A stretch of 64,000 bases of DNA from VRUE01 sp050258095 (GCA_050258095.1 JBLMYD010000057.1:1-64000), one strand, 5' to 3'. Positions 52,225 to 60,857 are shown, counted from the stretch's first letter. Notes: generated by a model not told the origin, from the letters alone. Numbers and translations: made by a program.

Positions 52225-53828
52225 GGCCGCTGCCCCGCCAGGAAGTCGAAGGTCATCTCCTCGCCCAGCATATGGCCCAGGCCTATCTGCAACGCCGTAT
52301 CCGCCTCGGCTGCCAGCCCTTCGTCGAGGACGGCGCGCTCGTCGAGGCCGGCCTCGACGAGCCAGGCGCGAAGCGAGCGAACGAAGAGGTCCGAGCTCGG
52401 CGCGACGAACAGGCGCGATCGCCCGCCGTCGGAGATGACCTGGGCGACGAAGACCATGGTCGTGCGACCCGAGCGCTCCGCGTTGAGGACGCAGTAGTGG
52501 AGGCGATGCCCGGGCTCACCCAGCCACAGGCGGATGTGGTGCGTGGGGCGCAGATCCCAGAGCACGACGAACCTGTCTGGCCGGATCAGCGGCTCCCAGG
52601 CCTCGATTCGCGGGCCATCGCCCAGCACCGCCATCGAGATATCGCCGTAGATAGGCACCTCGGAGCCGCTGAGCTCCTGGGGGTCGGCCACCGGGCAGAG
52701 CTCGACGAGACGGCCCTCCTCGGTCAGCACCGTGCGGCGAGCCAGGGCCACGACCTCGCTTGAGCCGATCGCGTCGGGATCCTCGGTCGACCATTGCGCC
52801 CGCAGCCTCGAGATCTGTCGTATGGAGACGTAGACGTGCTCGAAGGGCTCCTCGCCGGCGATCATGTCGAGCGGGCTGCAGTCGAGGACCACTGCCGGCA
52901 GGGGCGCGTCGCGGAGCACGATCGTCTCGCCCTCCATGGAAAAGACCGCGACATCGGCGCCCGGCATCTCCGGCATCTCCGACCCCAGCCGGACGCCGAG
53001 CCGGCTGCCGGCGATCTTCCGGGCCTGCTCCAGCACCGGCGCTGTCCACCCGGTGTGGCCGTCGTACTCGAGCGCCCGCGCCCCTCGCTCGCTCAGCACC
53101 CGGCAGGCGAGCTCGTAGGCTCGCTGGTTGACGTCATCCCAGATGTCCTCGTACTCGAGCCCGTACAGCTCGGTGCTCAGCGTGGACGCGAGGAGGGCCG
53201 GCCACCGCTCGTCGCCTCCCCAGCGGCGCTCGACATCCGCGGCGAATCCGTCGAACGCGCGTGGATCGAACCGGGCTATCCGCCAGTCTGGCTGCTGGGT
53301 CCGGTCCAGGTCGGCAAGGCGGAGCTCAGCGATCCCGCGGTCGGCCGCGATGCGCAGAACCTCGGACTGCATCGCGGCACGGTGCGCGGCGTAGACCAGA
53401 TGCATGCGCAGGTAGGGGCTGGAGGCGGAGGCGACCAGTTCCTGGGCATCATCGAAGTACCCGAGGTAGCTCGGCAGGTGCCCGGCAAGCTCATCGCGGC
53501 TGAGCCCCAGGGTCGTCGCCGACATCCAGGTCGCGAACTGCTCGTGGACCCGGTAGGCCACGGCCTGAAGGCCGTCTTCCAGCTCGCCCCATCTCCCCTC
53601 GCCGGTCTCCTCGTAGAGCGCGGCCACGACGTGGATCAGGAACCCGTGGGCCGTGGTGACCTGCAATCGGTCGTGGTGGAGCTCATGCGTGGAGACGAGG
53701 CGTGCGTCGAGCCCGTCGCTCTCGGGTCCCAGGTGCAGCCGCCAGCCGAACTGGCTGAAGAGGCCACGAGCGCGAGCAGTCTCCAGGGCGGGAGAGTTCG
53801 GCTCCACTGAATGGTCCATCACGTCCAT
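52221..53828 (-). CDS. Hypothetical protein with an HExxH motif (metallopeptidase-like)
   Basis: 535 aa from ATG 53828 (ATG 53819 is possible). Near residue 48, STHELHHDRLQVTTAHGF contains HELHH, which fits the zinc-metallopeptidase HExxH pattern. A helix with EETGEGRWGELEDGLQAVAYRVHEQ follows about 25 residues on. The rest of the protein is unassigned and mixed alpha/beta. I cannot name a family, and HExxH also arises by chance. Coupled with the 192-aa gene downstream. No nearby gene suggests a housekeeping role. Confidence 0.55.
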   Translation of the reverse strand: MDVMDHSVEPNSPALETARARGLFSQFGWRLHLGPESDGLDARLVSTHELHHDRLQVTTAHGFLIHVVAALYEETGEGRWGELEDGLQAVAYRVHEQFATWMSATTLGLSRDELAGHLPSYLGYFDDAQELVASASSPYLRMHLVYAAHRAAMQSEVLRIAADRGIAELRLADLDRTQQPDWRIARFDPRAFDGFAADVERRWGGDERWPALLASTLSTELYGLEYEDIWDDVNQRAYELACRVLSERGARALEYDGHTGWTAPVLEQARKIAGSRLGVRLGSEMPEMPGADVAVFSMEGETIVLRDAPLPAVVLDCSPLDMIAGEEPFEHVYVSIRQISRLRAQWSTEDPDAIGSSEVVALARRTVLTEEGRLVELCPVADPQELSGSEVPIYGDISMAVLGDGPRIEAWEPLIRPDRFVVLWDLRPTHHIRLWLGEPGHRLHYCVLNAERSGRTTMVFVAQVISDGGRSRLFVAPSSDLFVRSLRAWLVEAGLDERAVLDEGLAAEADTALQIGLGHMLGEEMTFDFLAGQRP

Positions 53829-53994
53829 CGTTACGCAATAGCCAAAACCGGCGTTATGCGCTTGGATTTCTTGAGCCGGGCAGAGTCTCACGGAGACTCG
53901 AAATCGGATCTGGAGAAACCGGCGGGATGCTGAACTCAATCCGGGCGACCGGCCACCGATCAGTCGCGTTCACAACGTCCCGTGGATAGAACGG

Positions 53995-54261
53995 CTAGGG
54001 CGGAATCACCTCGCCTGCCCGGCGCGTGGCCGGCAACAGCTCGAACTGCACGTCGAAGCCGACTTGCAGAGCCTCGGCGACAGCCGCCAGCTGGCCGATC
54101 GTCGGGTTACCGCCGCCGCCCTCCAGCGCGGCGACCACCGGCTGGGAGACGCCCAGGCGCTCGGCCTGTGGGCGCTGAGTCCGGCCCCCCGCCTGGCGGG
54201 CAGCGCGAAGGCGCGGCCCGACCAGTTGCGCGTGAACGTCAGAGCGCCGCGTGCGGGGCAC
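53995..54261 (-). CDS. Xre-family helix-turn-helix protein
   Basis: 88 aa from GTG 54261. AERLGVSQPVVAALEGGGGNPTIGQLAAVAEALQVGFDVQFEL is an Xre DNA-binding domain with a C-terminal beta strand, as in antitoxins and small regulators. It begins 3 nt after the stop of the 111-aa gene, so the two form a pair. Confidence 0.78.
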   Translation of the reverse strand: MPRTRRSDVHAQLVGPRLRAARQAGGRTQRPQAERLGVSQPVVAALEGGGGNPTIGQLAAVAEALQVGFDVQFELLPATRRAGEVIPP

Positions 54262-54263
54262 GC

Positions 54264-54599
54264 TTACTCCGCCGCGAATGCCTGCGGCGCTGCGAGGCGC
54301 TCGCCGCCTTGCAGGGCCTCGCCACTGAGAGCGCCGAGGGCCGCCGTCTCGGCCTCGATGACGATCGCCCCGTTGCGGTAGGCGCTCGGCAGGCTGCGCG
54401 CCCACTCCTCGCCGTCGGTGTCGAAATCGATTTGCCTGCCGTAGCGCTCGCTATAGACAGGCATGCCGAACTGCACGTAGCGGGCGTCTCCCTCACTGAG
54501 GCTCAAGTCCTGCCCCCGCACCTCGAACGCCGCGGCAAGCCGCTCCACCAGCTCCCCCTCGGGGCTGATCTCATTGACGAGGATTCTGACGCGAACCAT
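54264..54599 (-). CDS. Hypothetical partner of the Xre protein
   Basis: 111 aa. VRVRILVNEISPEGELVERLAAAFEVRG and FGMPVYSERYGRQIDFDTDGEEWARSLPSAYRNG give an alpha/beta pattern I do not recognise. AAAGGAGG stands seven bases before the ATG. The arrangement (unknown protein, then Xre protein) is that of a reversed-order toxin-antitoxin pair such as HigBA, but the sequence is not RelE-like. Confidence 0.6.
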   Translation of the reverse strand: MVRVRILVNEISPEGELVERLAAAFEVRGQDLSLSEGDARYVQFGMPVYSERYGRQIDFDTDGEEWARSLPSAYRNGAIVIEAETAALGALSGEALQGGERLAAPQAFAAE

Positions 54600-54653
54600 T
54601 TGGCCTCCTTTACAAGGGACGCTGTATAGCCCAACAGACTATAGCAACCCGGC
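54600..54653 (-). promoter_or_regulatory. Promoter region of the 111-aa/Xre pair
   Basis: On the minus strand CTATAGT and GGCTATACA occur about 32 and 16 bp before the Shine-Dalgarno AAAGGAGG. Either could serve as a -10. This suggests the pair has its own promoter apart from the kinase-E1-Ubl genes upstream. Confidence 0.4.
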
Positions 54654-55520
54654 CTAGAAATCTCCCGGCGCCAGCACCTCGCCGGTCTGGAGCATGCGCG
54701 CGGCACGCAGGCGCAGGGCCTCGGCCCTGTCATCGCCCAAAATCGGGGCGACGCCGAGCAGCTCCTCGCGATCGGCCAGCAGCCTCTCGAGCGCCTCCTT
54801 CTCGTGCCCTGCCAGCCCCACCGAGAGCGAACCCACGCCGCTGTAGTCGAGGACCGGCTGGCCGAGTGCGATGAAGCGACGCTTGCCGAAGCGCAATTGC
54901 AAGAAGAAGCCGGCCGTCGGATAGGCGTTGTGGTAATCGCCGGGGCGGGCAAAAGCGTAGCCATGGTCGATCAGCCCCAACTGCGGCGGGCACGCGGCAC
55001 GCAGGTTCTGGTCGTGGCGGTCCTGGGACCCGATCAGCGCATCAAAGAACGCCGCGTCGGAGATCAGCCGATCGAAGCCCTCGCCCGGTTCGGGCAGTGC
55101 GGCGACGCCGCCCATGCCGAGGGACACCGGGCCGCACTCGTCGATGTCGCTCGCCTCCGGCGGGTCGAGCCAGACGGCCGGGGCCACCAGCTCGCTCCAG
55201 GGGGAGCCCAACTCGCGCGCCATCCACCAGGCGGCCACCTCGTGGATCCCCACGTCGACCGGGCTCAGGTGGCCATATTGCGCAGCCGCGCTCCGCTTGA
55301 CCCCGCCGGTCGGCTTGAAGAAAAGCGGCCAGTGCCGCCCCTCGTGATCGGCGAGGCCGCTCAGCACCGAGTTGACGTTGGGGCCGGCGGAGAAGGACCG
55401 GTGTGCCTGGTAGTTCGGCAGTGGCGCATCGAGCATGAAGCGCTCATCGGCATGGCCCAGCCCGGGCTGAGCGGCGCGCACCCGCTCAAGTCGCTCTTGG
55501 TCCCCCGCGAGGAAGTACAT
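54654..55520 (-). CDS. PI3/4-kinase-like protein (HipA-related fold)
   Basis: 288 aa. FFKPTGG (K69, ATP phosphate ligand), HEVAAWWMARELG (E94), GSQDRHDQNL (D167 and N172, the DRHxxN catalytic loop) and LIDHGYAF (D185, metal ligand) are the motifs of phosphatidylinositol 3/4-kinase-like enzymes. Bacterial members may phosphorylate proteins or lipids. It lies 61 bp after the E1 gene on the same strand, so it may belong to that operon; a role with the ubiquitin-like module is inference only. Confidence 0.75.
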   Translation of the reverse strand: MYFLAGDQERLERVRAAQPGLGHADERFMLDAPLPNYQAHRSFSAGPNVNSVLSGLADHEGRHWPLFFKPTGGVKRSAAAQYGHLSPVDVGIHEVAAWWMARELGSPWSELVAPAVWLDPPEASDIDECGPVSLGMGGVAALPEPGEGFDRLISDAAFFDALIGSQDRHDQNLRAACPPQLGLIDHGYAFARPGDYHNAYPTAGFFLQLRFGKRRFIALGQPVLDYSGVGSLSVGLAGHEKEALERLLADREELLGVAPILGDDRAEALRLRAARMLQTGEVLAPGDF

Positions 55521-55581
55521 CGGCCCACCCTAGCGTCGCTTCGCGCCGTCGCGCCAGCCCCCAACGCCCGATAACGCCCCC

Positions 55582-56904
55582 TTATGTATACGAGGCGATC
55601 AAGTCCCGCTCATGCAGTCCGACGGACTCATCGCACCCCACTGGACAGTCGGGGCGCGATGCCAGACCGATCTCTTCGAGCGAATATGGCGCGCGGAGGT
55701 TGAAGCTCGCACCCAGCACGGGGTCCGCCGGAACCGACCCCGTCGCATGGGCGAGGAGTCGATACGCCTGCAGGGCTCCCGCCAGAAGCGAGGTGAAGGA
55801 GATCGTCGGCAGCTCGGCCGGCGCATCGGGATCGTCCTCGGGGTGAAGGCAGCCCGCACAGGGCATGCCGGCCACGTGCTCGGAGACGAGCGTGGTGAAG
55901 TGCGAGGTGCCGCCGACGCACAGCCATTGAGGTTCCATCGCCTGCACAAGCCAGCGAGATGGAATGTCATCGACTCCGCAGACAACGCTCGGGGCAAGCG
56001 GGCCAACAGCGGCTGCGGTGTCGGCTTCGACTCGAATCTCGTGGGGCTCTATGTCCAGGCCCGCTCGAGCGTAGCCGGCAAGGACGTTCACCTTCGGGCG
56101 ATCAAGCTGAGAACGGCGCAAGAGCGCGTAGCGGTTCAGGTTGCTCTCCTCGCCGCTGTCGGCGTCGAAGATGCGGAACGCCGCGGCGAGCGCCGGAACC
56201 CTGAGCAGCACAAAAAGGCAAGCGTTGGTGATCGCCCCGGCGCTGATGAAGTCGACCGCACCGAGATCCAACCTCCCAGGCAATGCGAGGGGTGGCAGAT
56301 TGAGCTCGACCTCGCGCGGTCCATCGAGGTCGTACACACCAGCGACATCTAGCCCGTAGTGGTCGCGAATCGCCCCAGCGCTCACCCGCATCACCTCTGC
56401 TGCGGCAGCGATACCGGCGAGAACGGCACCGAGAGGCTCGGTGCCGGAGAAGGGCTCAACGCGGGCGTGGCGGCCGAGCCGAAGCTCGGCGTGCTCGGGG
56501 CCGCCGCCGATCCGCAGCACAGCTCCACTCGCAGGTGCCGGACTGTTGCCGACCAAGACCTGGAGGATCTCCGGCGGCGGCGAAGCGAGGCTGGCCGGCG
56601 TTATGAGGTCAGAAGCGAGGTCGATAAGGGCATCGCGCAGGCGGTTGCCGCGCAGCGGCGGTTGCGGGCCGGCGATCGCGACGTTCGGGATGTCGAGGTG
56701 GATCCGCAGGCCGCACTGGGCGATGGCGAGAAACGCTGTGACGAACGCGGTCTGCGCGGCCGGGCTCTCCACGTTGGCGCGGTCGGCACCGAGCAGGACG
56801 CGACCGGCACTCAACTCGCGGGCAAGCAGATCGGAGTCGAGGCCCGGAAAGAGGTCGCCCTTTAGCAGCGCGATTGTGCGATCGAGGGCCGGCACCGAGC
56901 TCAC
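55582..56904 (-). CDS. E1/ThiF-like ubiquitin-activating enzyme
   Basis: 440 aa from GTG 56904. Residues 1-205 are an unassigned N-terminal domain. From about 218 the ThiF/MoeB fold reads FISAGAITNACLF (nucleotide loop), FRIFDADSGEESNLNRYALL (D247/D249, N255-N257-R258), KVNVLAGY and VVCGVDDIPSR. CAGC (349-352) and CPVGC (420-424) supply two CxxC-like pairs that may bind zinc; one may include the thioester cysteine. It should adenylate the C-terminal glycine of a ubiquitin-like protein. It overlaps the Ubl-JAB gene by four nt (GTGA), a strong sign they act together. Confidence 0.85.
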   Translation of the reverse strand: MSSVPALDRTIALLKGDLFPGLDSDLLARELSAGRVLLGADRANVESPAAQTAFVTAFLAIAQCGLRIHLDIPNVAIAGPQPPLRGNRLRDALIDLASDLITPASLASPPPEILQVLVGNSPAPASGAVLRIGGGPEHAELRLGRHARVEPFSGTEPLGAVLAGIAAAAEVMRVSAGAIRDHYGLDVAGVYDLDGPREVELNLPPLALPGRLDLGAVDFISAGAITNACLFVLLRVPALAAAFRIFDADSGEESNLNRYALLRRSQLDRPKVNVLAGYARAGLDIEPHEIRVEADTAAAVGPLAPSVVCGVDDIPSRWLVQAMEPQWLCVGGTSHFTTLVSEHVAGMPCAGCLHPEDDPDAPAELPTISFTSLLAGALQAYRLLAHATGSVPADPVLGASFNLRAPYSLEEIGLASRPDCPVGCDESVGLHERDLIASYT

Positions 56905-57629
56905 GCGACCACCGCCGCTCCAAGGCACTCGAAGACATCGACCTCAGCGAAGGTGCCGTCAACTTCGAGGCGGGCCAGGTAGGCGTCGGCAAGCGTCTGC
57001 GGTTCCTCGCCGAAGCGCGGCAGGACGAGCGAGTAGAAGCCCGGAGTGGCGACGATTGGATACGCGTCGTCGGTCGCCGAGTGAAAGGCCTCGAATGGAT
57101 GGGTATGCACCTGGAGGCGAATGGCCAGGCCTTTCTCATCCAGGCGCTCCCACGCCTCGACCAGCCACTCCTCGCAGACTTCGTAGCCGCCCCGACCGGA
57201 GCGATGGTCGGGATGAAGGAGGGTGTCGACGACGCCGGGCTCCGCAACCGGGCCCGCCCAGAACGCCACGCACTCCTCCCGGCCAGCGCCGCAACGCCGC
57301 AGCACGGAGAGGGTCTGCTCCAGCAGACCCTCTCCCACGACCAGCGCCGCGCCGCCCTTGACTTTGCTCGTCCGCAGCCGCAGGACGTCGCCGGCCTCGA
57401 CCCCGGCCTCCGCCAGAGTCAGCTGCTCGTCTTTCAGCTCGACCCCCTCGCTGGTGTAGAGGGCAAGCGTGTGGACCGCGTCCGTGGCGCCGAAGGCGGC
57501 AATCGCCTGCTCGAGCAGCTTGTGGATCTTCTCGTGGGGCTTGTAGGGGAACTCCTTTCCTTCCCCGTTGTGGCGGATTTCGATGGTCGGCTTGGGCTTT
57601 TTGGCCGCCTCGCTGACGTCAGTTGACAT
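56901..57629 (-). CDS. Ubiquitin-like domain fused to JAB/JAMM metalloprotease
   Basis: 242 aa from ATG 57629 (AAAGGAGAAGG upstream). Residues 13-93 are a beta-grasp Ubl: TIEIRHNGEGKEFPYKPHEKIHKLLEQ, LALYTSEGVELKDEQLTLAEAGV, DVLRLRTSKVKGG. The Gly-Gly at 92-93 sits exactly where a ubiquitin tail ends. A Prok-JAB domain follows directly (AALVVGEGLLEQ): E118/E119, H175 and H177 in VHTHPFEAF, S184 and D187 form the JAMM zinc site, with HxH-x6-S-x2-D spacing. The JAB could cleave after GG to free a mature Ubl, either in cis or in trans. That step is inference. Confidence 0.85.
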   Translation of the reverse strand: MSTDVSEAAKKPKPTIEIRHNGEGKEFPYKPHEKIHKLLEQAIAAFGATDAVHTLALYTSEGVELKDEQLTLAEAGVEAGDVLRLRTSKVKGGAALVVGEGLLEQTLSVLRRCGAGREECVAFWAGPVAEPGVVDTLLHPDHRSGRGGYEVCEEWLVEAWERLDEKGLAIRLQVHTHPFEAFHSATDDAYPIVATPGFYSLVLPRFGEEPQTLADAYLARLEVDGTFAEVDVFECLGAAVVA

Positions 57630-57737
57630 TCGTCCTTCTCCTTTACAGATCTCTGTAGCAATGCGCTGCAATTTTGCAGCACACCACAAGAGTAGCAGAT
57701 CGCTGCAAATATGCAGCAGACCTGCAACAATCGGGGT
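57630..57737. promoter_or_regulatory. Divergent promoter region with three palindromes
   Basis: TACAGATCTCTGTA (57644-57657), GCTGCAA-TT-TTGCAGC (57665-57680) and GCTGCA-AATA-TGCAGC (57702-57717) are three dyads in 74 bp between the Ubl-JAB and Xre-ImmA genes. The last two share half-site GCTGCA and start 37 bp apart. They are likely operators for the Xre protein encoded rightwards, which would control both transcripts. Confidence 0.65.
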
Positions 57738-59009
57738 ATGGACGAGAAAGAACGCGCGATCGAGTTCGGTCGGCGACTACGGTCGGTCAGGGAAAAGAGC
57801 GGCGATTCGCTGCGGAAGATCGAGGCGCGATCCGGTCTCAACAGCGGCTACCTGAGCCAGCTGGAGAACGGGAAAATCACCCATCCCTCGCCATCGGTCT
57901 TGCAGAAGGTCGCCACCGGATATGAGTTGCGCTTTAGCGATCTCCTCAAATGGACCGGTTACGTCGAGGAGGCCGAGCAACCGGTGGGACCGAATCAGGC
58001 GGTCGCGTTCAGCTCGGTCGCCGGACTCGGTGAGCCGAGCGACGAGGAGCTCGGTGCCCTTCGGGCGATTGTCGACGTTCTACAGAAGAACCGCAAGGCG
58101 GGCTTCGCGCTACTGCCTGGCGACGAGCCGCTCGACCCCGAAACCTCCCGTCTCGTCCGGGGGTATGCAACCTCGCTGCTGCGCGAGGCTGACGCACTCG
58201 GCGCCCGGCCGACCCCTCTCGAGGATGTCCAGACTGCGGCGCGACTGGTGCTCACCGGAGAGCTCAGTCTCGACGTCAAGGACAAGGAGCGCCTGTTGGA
58301 ACGCTTCGGCCACTGGGTAAACAAAGCTTGGCGCAGGCTGCAGGGAAGCTTCGACTTCCGCACCCGAGAGATATGGGTGAAGCCCGATCTGCACCCCAGC
58401 AAACGCCGATTCGTGATCAGTCACGAGATCGGCCACGCCATCATCCCGGCACACCGTCAGAGCTTCGCCTACATCGACGACAAGGATCGGATGCCGCCAT
58501 TCGCACGGGAGCTTTTCGAGCGCGAAGCAAACCAGGCGGCAATCGAGATCCTCATGCAGGGAGGACAGGCGAGCGAGGAGTTCGATAGCTCGACTCCAAG
58601 CATGTCGGAGATCTGCCGAATCGCGGGCGCCTTCGGCGCTTCGATCATCGCCACCGCCCGTTATGTCGTCGAGAACTCACACAGGCCGGTCGCGCTGGTC
58701 GTCTGCCATAGCGGCAACGGCGGGCGGCTCGGACCTGCGCATGTCTATACCTCCAAGCGCTTCGAGCGGGTATTCGGCTGGCGCGCCGGAGGAGCGCCTT
58801 GGGAGCAGCTGCGACCGGCTTTGGGGACCGCCGCCAGCGAAACCCAGGAAAGGTGGATCTCGCCCGACCTGAACAGCCAGGGACGGATCCTGCAGGTAGA
58901 GACGATGCACACCGGCTACGCTGCGCTCGTCCTCGTCTCCGGCGAGTCGCGACTTCGCTCCATTGGAAGACTGCTCCGGCCGGCCCCAGCGACGAGCGCG
59001 GCCGGGTAG
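57738..59009 (+). CDS. Xre-family regulator fused to ImmA/IrrE metallopeptidase
   Basis: 423 aa from ATG 57738. Residues 10-70 are a helix-turn-helix (RRLRSVREKSGDSLRKIEARSGLNSGYLSQLENGKITHPSP). Residues 215-300 are an ImmA-type peptidase with FVISHEIGHAI (HEIGH, 229-233) and FEREANQAAIEILM (third zinc ligand). Such fusions usually repress genes and are relieved by proteolysis or a stress signal. It is divergent from the Ubl-JAB/E1 operon and placed to control it. Confidence 0.9.
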   Translation: MDEKERAIEFGRRLRSVREKSGDSLRKIEARSGLNSGYLSQLENGKITHPSPSVLQKVATGYELRFSDLLKWTGYVEEAEQPVGPNQAVAFSSVAGLGEPSDEELGALRAIVDVLQKNRKAGFALLPGDEPLDPETSRLVRGYATSLLREADALGARPTPLEDVQTAARLVLTGELSLDVKDKERLLERFGHWVNKAWRRLQGSFDFRTREIWVKPDLHPSKRRFVISHEIGHAIIPAHRQSFAYIDDKDRMPPFARELFEREANQAAIEILMQGGQASEEFDSSTPSMSEICRIAGAFGASIIATARYVVENSHRPVALVVCHSGNGGRLGPAHVYTSKRFERVFGWRAGGAPWEQLRPALGTAASETQERWISPDLNSQGRILQVETMHTGYAALVLVSGESRLRSIGRLLRPAPATSAAG

Positions 59010-59199
59010 GCGGGGAGCGCGAATGGCTGGCACCGACAGGCGCGCGACATCGCGTCGCGCCGATGGATTACAGTGCGCGCGTGCGCTCTGCAATGGTGCG
59101 CCCGTCTTCCCGGAGGAGAGTCGGGCATCATCCCGAAGCTCACTTCTCTCCGTCGTCTTCGCACGTGCTCCAAGTTGGAGCCGTAACCTCATCCAGGCA

Positions 59200-59388
59200 A
59201 TGGCACATCTGAAGACCCCCGAACTCACCGCGCTGCGCAAATCCCTTGCGCCGCTTGTCTCGAACCTTGAGAAGACCGTCAACGGCATGCCGGAGACCGA
59301 GCGCAACTCCTACGACGAGGCCGAGCAGTCCGTCGTCGATGCCCGCCGCAAGGCAGAGACGCACGAGGGTCTCCTTCAGGTCAACTAG
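59200..59388 (+). CDS. Small helical protein
   Basis: 62 aa from ATG 59200. LKTPELTALRKSLAPLVSNLEK and DEAEQSVVDARRKAETHEG form a charged helical pair. Not recognised, and it lacks a C-terminal Gly-Gly, so it is not an obvious Ubl or Pup. It ends 11 nt before the peptidase-like gene and is probably its partner. No clear Shine-Dalgarno. The 190 bp after the Xre-ImmA gene hold nothing else. Confidence 0.5.
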   Translation: MAHLKTPELTALRKSLAPLVSNLEKTVNGMPETERNSYDEAEQSVVDARRKAETHEGLLQVN

Positions 59389-59399
59389 ACCCGGGAAGC

Positions 59400-60857
59400 A
59401 TGGTGCGCCCCTGGGTCGCTCCCGATTCGCACGGCTGGGTTGTCAAGCCCGAGGACGAGGCGGCTTGGGAGAAGCTGGCGCGCGACTACGCCGGCGGGAC
59501 AGCACCACAGCCGTTCGACCAGATCATTGCCGTAGCGCGCGCCAGCGGCTGCAAGACGGTAGTCATCGAGAATCGTTACGTCGACATCGACTATCGCAGC
59601 GAGTACTCGAACTTCTGGTCTTTGAAGTTCGACGGCCAGTCCTCCTTCACCCGCCGATTGCACTTCTTCAGCGAGGCACTCGACGAGGAGCGGCTCCACG
59701 AGCTTCCCGACGAACCAGGCTACCTCGGATACTCGATCATCAGGCCGGTCGAGCACGGCCGGGTCGGCAGAACGGTCCTGCGGCCTCCCCCCGAGCTGCG
59801 CGACGCCACCCTTGCGTCAGTGAGCGACCGCATCTCGCTCTTTGGCAACGACCTCAGCGTGACCGGGGTGCCATTCTGCGAGCAGGATGGCGAGTACCTA
59901 CGTTGCGCGCACGCCGCCGCCTGGATCTGCCACTACGTCGCCCACCGCCGTGAGCTGACAGGGCGTCGCAGTACGGCGGAGATCGTCGAGTTGAGCCCGA
60001 CGATGCTCTCCCCGGAGAGGGCCCTTCCATCAAAGGGCATGACCCTGAATCAGCTACAGGCAGTCTTCGGAGCGCTGAACCAGCCGGCATTGTTCTACGG
60101 GCTGAGCAACATGCCCAGGGTCCCCGGCGTTCCTGACCCCGACCCGCAACTCGGCCCCGACGGCAAGCTGGTCGCCCCGGGGCACTGGGACCGGCGTCTG
60201 ATCACCGTGATCTGCCGCTACCTGAACTCGCGCTTCCCGGTATTGATCGGCGCAGGCGATCACGCCTTCGTGCTCGTCGGCTGGCTCCGCCGCCCCGATG
60301 GCGAGGTCAGCTTCATTGCTTGCGACGACCAAGTCGGTCCGTATGAGGTAATCGATAATCCATTCGACCACTACAAGACGCCGTGGGACAGCATCATGGT
60401 GCCGTTGCCCCCACGAGTCTTCCTGAGCGGCGAGTCCGCGGAGGGTCGGGCCCACCGAGTGTTTCGCTCCGTCTCGGCACAGGCCAAGGGGCTTGAGCAA
60501 CTCGCGGAGCGCCTGGTAAACGGAGAGATCGTTCTTCGTACGATGCTGCGTACCGGGGCCTCCTTCAAGCGCGACGTGGCAAAGCAGACGAGTTCCGACC
60601 GGGTCCTTCGGGAAGTCCGCTACGCACGGCTACCCCACTGGGTATGGGTAGTCGAGGCCCACGACAGGGAGTGCTGCGAAGACGGGCCGTGCGTTGTTGC
60701 CACTGCAATCTTCGACTCCACGTCGTTCGACCTGGCTCCACCCCTGGATGTACTCAGTCTGCCGGGGATCGTCGCCATCTACCCACCGGACGCCGGCAAA
60801 CCCGTGATCGGGGATGGCAGTCCGGATCCTTGGCATTCGCTGCTCCCCGTGCATTAG
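59400..60857 (+). CDS. Papain-like cysteine-peptidase candidate
   Basis: 485 aa. EYLRCAHAAAWICHYVA places C169 at the start of a helix after a possible Gln oxyanion residue (Q162). GAGDHAFVLVGW places H288 on a strand, and FIACDDQ gives D309/D310. The Cys-His-Asp order and spacing fit the papain/C39/transglutaminase-like fold. The N-terminal 150 residues and C-terminal 150 are unassigned. Beside a Ubl-JAB/E1 module it could remove or transfer the modifier. A non-catalytic role is possible. Confidence 0.6.
   Translation: MVRPWVAPDSHGWVVKPEDEAAWEKLARDYAGGTAPQPFDQIIAVARASGCKTVVIENRYVDIDYRSEYSNFWSLKFDGQSSFTRRLHFFSEALDEERLHELPDEPGYLGYSIIRPVEHGRVGRTVLRPPPELRDATLASVSDRISLFGNDLSVTGVPFCEQDGEYLRCAHAAAWICHYVAHRRELTGRRSTAEIVELSPTMLSPERALPSKGMTLNQLQAVFGALNQPALFYGLSNMPRVPGVPDPDPQLGPDGKLVAPGHWDRRLITVICRYLNSRFPVLIGAGDHAFVLVGWLRRPDGEVSFIACDDQVGPYEVIDNPFDHYKTPWDSIMVPLPPRVFLSGESAEGRAHRVFRSVSAQAKGLEQLAERLVNGEIVLRTMLRTGASFKRDVAKQTSSDRVLREVRYARLPHWVWVVEAHDRECCEDGPCVVATAIFDSTSFDLAPPLDVLSLPGIVAIYPPDAGKPVIGDGSPDPWHSLLPVH

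Noticed and set aside
59200..59388. 62-aa protein as a Pup or free ubiquitin-like modifier
   Set aside because: It lacks a GGE/GGQ or Gly-Gly end and appears helical, not beta-grasp.
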